DNA of 64,000 nt from Sesamum alatum (taxonomy: Eukaryota; Streptophyta; Magnoliopsida; Lamiales; Pedaliaceae). This document shows positions 60,663-64,000 of the stretch, in pieces. The stretch is taken from the NCBI GenBank assembly GCA_034509735.1, contig JACGWO010000003.1, positions 12,462,001 through 12,526,000 of the forward strand, in the 5' to 3' direction. The notes below the pieces were generated by a model that did not search any database, had not been told where the DNA came from, and worked only from the letters and a program-made list of their open reading frames with translations. Position 1 is the stretch's first letter. Each line of letters opens with the position of its first letter. The position numbers and the translations under genes are program-made.

Positions 60663-62604
60663 TGTTAGAATAGGTGACCATGTAGCCAATCTTGACAGGC
60701 AAAATGTAACCTATGTCTAGATAATTTCAGGAATTTGATAAATTATTAATGAATAAAGAAGTGAAATTCATTTGGCATTACTTTATTTGTGTTCACTTTA
60801 TCTGCATTACATATCTGTTCACTACGCAAACAAAGCCCACGGACTTAAAACGTATTTCGGGGACTGGGACTACACTTGGAGGTAGGTCCATGAAATCAGT
60901 CCCGCCGAATCAGTCCGGAAATCTCCAAGTCAAGGAATCTCGAAAATGGGTATCGAGATTCCCCTTGAGACTTGCACTAAGCATCTTCATCGACGGGTGA
61001 CCAAGGTCGTCTAAGCAGTGGTAGTAGGTTAGCCTGCTAAGGAGCAGCTAACTGAGCTGACTCGTGGGAACCGTCTTACAGAGGACCTTGAGTAGTGTCG
61101 GCTAGGTATGACGTGTATTCCCGGTTCCAACGGTACAGGTCAAGTCCTTTGACTTGAGGAACTGCTGAGTTTACCTGTATATCAGGTCTGTATCTTAGAT
61201 ATGGTGAGAGATTTCCAAGAAGCACTTGAGTAGTCATAAGGCATATCTAGTGCTGCTCTGGTGTACAGAGTGACAGTAGTTTCCAAGAAAGGATCTGTCT
61301 CCTGTCAAAAGGCTTTGACAGTTGAGTCTCACATATGCTTTATGTCTTGTCCCTAAAGTCTGTGGCCACAGTAACTGAACAGAAGGGAAGGTTTCCCTTG
61401 CGGCGTTTAGTAAGGACAGTCCGACACTTAGGTCCAAAATGGGTACCTGCATTTTCCGTACCCTAGACCCTAAGTGGTGAGACCGTAGACAGAAGGACAA
61501 GTGTACTGTTAGAGCCTAAATGTTCATCCCCGAATATTCACCTAGTCTCTAGTGACATAGACCGTTGCTAGATGGCCACCCATGGTAACGGGCAGATTCT
61601 ATCCGACCAAGTCTAGCTGAAAGGTGAACCTAAAGAGTCACACACAATCCACACACATTAAGTATTTAATTTAGAATTAAATATTGGAGAAATGGAATGA
61701 TTAAATTGGATTTAATCGGGTCCTTAATTTTCTTGGAGAGAATTAATTCCTTTTATTAGATAAAAAGGGATTAATCTAATAAATTAGATTTATTAGAAAA
61801 TTAATTTTATGGGACTAGAATAAATATTTATATTTATTATATATTTATTTATTTCCCTTTGGAATATTTAAATAGGTTTTAAATATTCCATTAAATTAAA
61901 TTAATGGTTGAGATTAAAAGGAGAGATGGATGGCTAGGATTAAATTTGACTAGGTCAAATACTACTTTGACTAGGACTTTGACTAGATCAAAATCCTAGT
62001 CAAATTAGTCTTCTAGAGTTGGAGTTTGAAGAGGATTAAACTCCTCCTCTATAAATAGTCCTAGCCCCTCCACATAAGAGAGATGATGAAACTCCAACAC
62101 ACACACACACACACACACACACTCTCTCGCTCTCTCAAGAATATTACTTTCTTGTTCTTTTGTTCTTGGAACAATTGAACATAGGAGGATTAATCCCGTT
62201 AATCTAATAATGTGCGATTGATCCATGCTCTCCAAAACACTTGTTCGTTCGCTAGCACGACGTGCAAGATACGTGGGTTGATTGCGTGTCACAATTTGAA
62301 GAGTCTCATACACGAGATTTGGTGCAAATCGGGGAACAATGCAAGTACCGGTTAGAAGACGAAAACGACAATCGGTAGGTCCCGATTTATTTTTTTGTCC
62401 CTGTTTTATTTTAATCCTATGGCCTCCATGATTCTTTCTATGCTTTCTAATTCATGAGATACACCGAACACTCGGGAATTTCAAAGGTACACCCATTGAA
62501 CGTGTTCTTTAATTTACGTAAAGCATGTTTAAATTTTTATTATTTAATTTTATACCGCACTTCCGCATTTGCGCTATTTCCTGGGACGATCCACAATCTT
62601 TTAA
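60663..62604 (+). repeat. 5' LTR of Copia element H (1942 bp)
   Basis: Plus strand, TGTTAGAATAGGTGACCATG to ...CAATCTTTTAA, directly before a primer-binding site. TATA box TATAAATA at 62050-62057, followed by an AC then TC microsatellite at 62097-62137. Its first 690 and last 210 bases match the solo LTR at 42091-43016. Related to, but a different subfamily from, the LTRs of A and E. Confidence 0.85.
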
Positions 62605-62624
62605 GTGGTATTAGAGCCCGGTTC
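62605..62624 (+). other. Primer-binding site of element H
   Basis: GTGGTATTAGAGCCCGGTTC, the initiator-tRNA-Met site with one C-to-T change against the copies in A and E. Confidence 0.9.
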
Positions 62625-63077
62625 AGTGTATAGGCCTAGGGTTTTACGTGCGTTTTAAGCATGAAACGTGTTTTGGCATTTTTTAATTAATTCTTGATTA
62701 TATTATTATTAAAGCATGTCGTTTTCTTGCTTTTAATTCGTATGATTTTTGGTGCTATTGGATTTTCTGTTTTTCTTGGGAAAAGGGGGGTGAAAATCGA
62801 ACAAAAATGGAGAAACGTCGCAGCACGCCGGCCTGTCGGAGACTGGCCACGCGCAGCTGTGCGCACAGGCGAGGCAGACGCGCGCAGGCCGGGGAGCCTG
62901 CGCGCATGGTTGCGCGCGGACAGACTACCGGGTGGCGCGGCCGGGCGTCAGGCAGGCAGCTGGCCAGGCGCGCGCGCAAACGGGTAGGGAGGACCGCACG
63001 CGCGCTCCATGCCAGCATGCTGGGATGCCTGCGCGCCCGGACGCACGGCCAGAGAGGCCACGATTGCGTGCTGAAGG
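62625..63077 (+). mobile_element. Leader of element H with GC island, cut by another LTR
   Basis: The GC-rich island begins at about 62812, some 190 bases after the primer-binding site, and continues to 63077, where TGTTAGAATAGGTGACCAG starts. Nothing coding. Confidence 0.8.
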
Positions 63078-64000
63078 TGTTAGAATAGGTGACCAGAAAG
63101 TCAATGGTATTGGCTGTTCTGAGAACCATTCGTCAATCTGTGAACAAGTAATATTATGTTAATGAATGTAGTAAGGATTCATAGGCATGAGTTTGTTGTA
63201 CTTACTGCTCGCATCGTTACGATGTCACAACAAACGCCCACAGACTGAAATAACATTTCGGGAAATTGGAACTACGCTTGGAGGTAGGTTCATGAAATCA
63301 GTTTCGCCGAATCAGTCTGAAATACTCCAAGTCAAAGGAATCTCGAGACAGGGCATCGAGAATCCATTTGAGACTTGCACTAAGCATCTGTTGTCGTGTT
63401 TCATCGATGGGTGACGAGGATCGTCTAAGCAGTGTTAGTGGGTCGGCCTGCTGGGGAGCGGCCGACTGAGGTGACTCGCGGGAATCGTCATATAGAAGCT
63501 ACTCGGGCTTGGTCGGTATGACTCGTATTCCCGGTTCCGATAGTACGGGATTAGTCCTCGGACTTGAGGATCACGGCAGTCCCCTACATACTAAGGTTGT
63601 ATCTTGGATCTGGTGAAATTTGATCGATTATATCACATGGTCATCATAAGCCTCGTCCAGTGCAGTCGGAGTATATAAGAACGGTGTATTCCAAGATAGG
63701 ATCTGTCCCCTGTCAAAGGATATGACAGCAAGATCTCCTATGCGCTCGGAGATGGTTTAGACTCACAAAGTCTATGGCCATAGCACTTGATGTAGTGGGA
63801 AAGGATTTCCTACGTCGAGTTAAACCTATCTTGAGCATTATGCATAGTTGCCTAGTCAACGATGGGAACCGACCCCTAGACTAAAGGCCGGGAGACAGGC
63901 GACAGTAGGACCGTACCCGTACGTATCGAGCGTCGGTAGGACCGCACCTGCGTATAACTCGGAGCCTAAATGTTCACACCATAAATTCACCAAGTCTCTA
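63078..64000 (+). repeat. LTR of a fourth Copia copy (I), running off the window
   Basis: Begins TGTTAGAATAGGTGACCAGAAAG at 63078. Contains ACAAACGCCCACAGACTG, the GGAACTACGCTTGGAGGTAGG block and, near the edge, TTCACCAAGTCTCTA, all family motifs. Closest to the LTR type of elements A and E. Confidence 0.8.

Noticed and set aside
62694..63162. Arg/Ala-rich open frames on both strands
   Set aside because: GC island of element H and the start of an LTR, not a gene.
1..64000. A CRISPR array, phage defence locus, biosynthetic cluster or other prokaryote-type system
   Set aside because: The DNA is plant nuclear; repeats are transposon ends and microsatellites, and only two intact host genes are present.

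Overview
The window looks like nuclear DNA from a flowering plant, most likely a eudicot. It is AT-rich, its genes have many introns, and it is packed with plant transposable elements. The two intact host genes encode proteins with plant-type sequence: a RABG3/Rab7 GTPase and an SPX1/SPX2-type phosphate-sensing protein. I cannot name the species; an asterid is only a guess. I found no prokaryotic, organellar, CRISPR or defence-type system, and no rRNA or convincing tRNA gene.

Layout. 339-3334 (+) is a seven-exon Rab7 gene. Its second intron has no GT at the 5' end and instead looks like a U12-type intron starting with GA. 3850-6602 holds a degenerate Helitron and an inverted-repeat element. 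6603-20370 is a pile of nested LTR retrotransposons, mostly one Copia family, with LTRs of about 1.9-2.2 kb, a 1.75-1.9 kb leader and a GC-rich island in that leader; a hAT-like element sits in the first LTR. 20371-28618 is AT-rich intergenic DNA with terminal-inverted-repeat elements and a 2.3 kb Helitron whose two ends can both be read. 28619-31100 is a gypsy-type LTR plus a broken gag. 31130-35109 carries four MITE-like elements with 9 bp target duplications, overlapping a Helitron-derived array that runs to about 36185.

36746-38589 (+) is the intact three-exon SPX gene. Two consensus PHR1-binding (P1BS) sites and a TATA box lie just upstream, which points to phosphate-starvation control. 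39068-45530 is a decayed Mutator-like element (MULE). It has about 260 bp terminal inverted repeats, a broken transposase on the minus strand and a GRF zinc-finger gene fragment on the plus strand. Its transposase is split by a solo LTR with a perfect 5 bp target duplication.

45531-64000 is again nested retrotransposons. A solo LTR (46130-48270, duplication TCCCC) sits in an unclassified or gypsy-like host fragment. A nearly complete minus-strand Copia element follows (49791-57884), inserted in the GC-rich leader of a plus-strand Copia element (57885-60662). That element's protease region is cut by another Copia element (60663-63077), whose GC-rich leader is in turn cut by a fourth LTR running off the window.

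The host genes are unrelated in function: Rab7 acts in late-endosome/vacuole traffic, and SPX is a nuclear inositol-pyrophosphate sensor that restrains PHR transcription factors. Everything else is mobile-element sequence in various stages of decay. The features most worth checking are the unusual U12-like intron, the paired P1BS sites, the GC islands in the Copia leaders and the zinc-finger gene inside the MULE.
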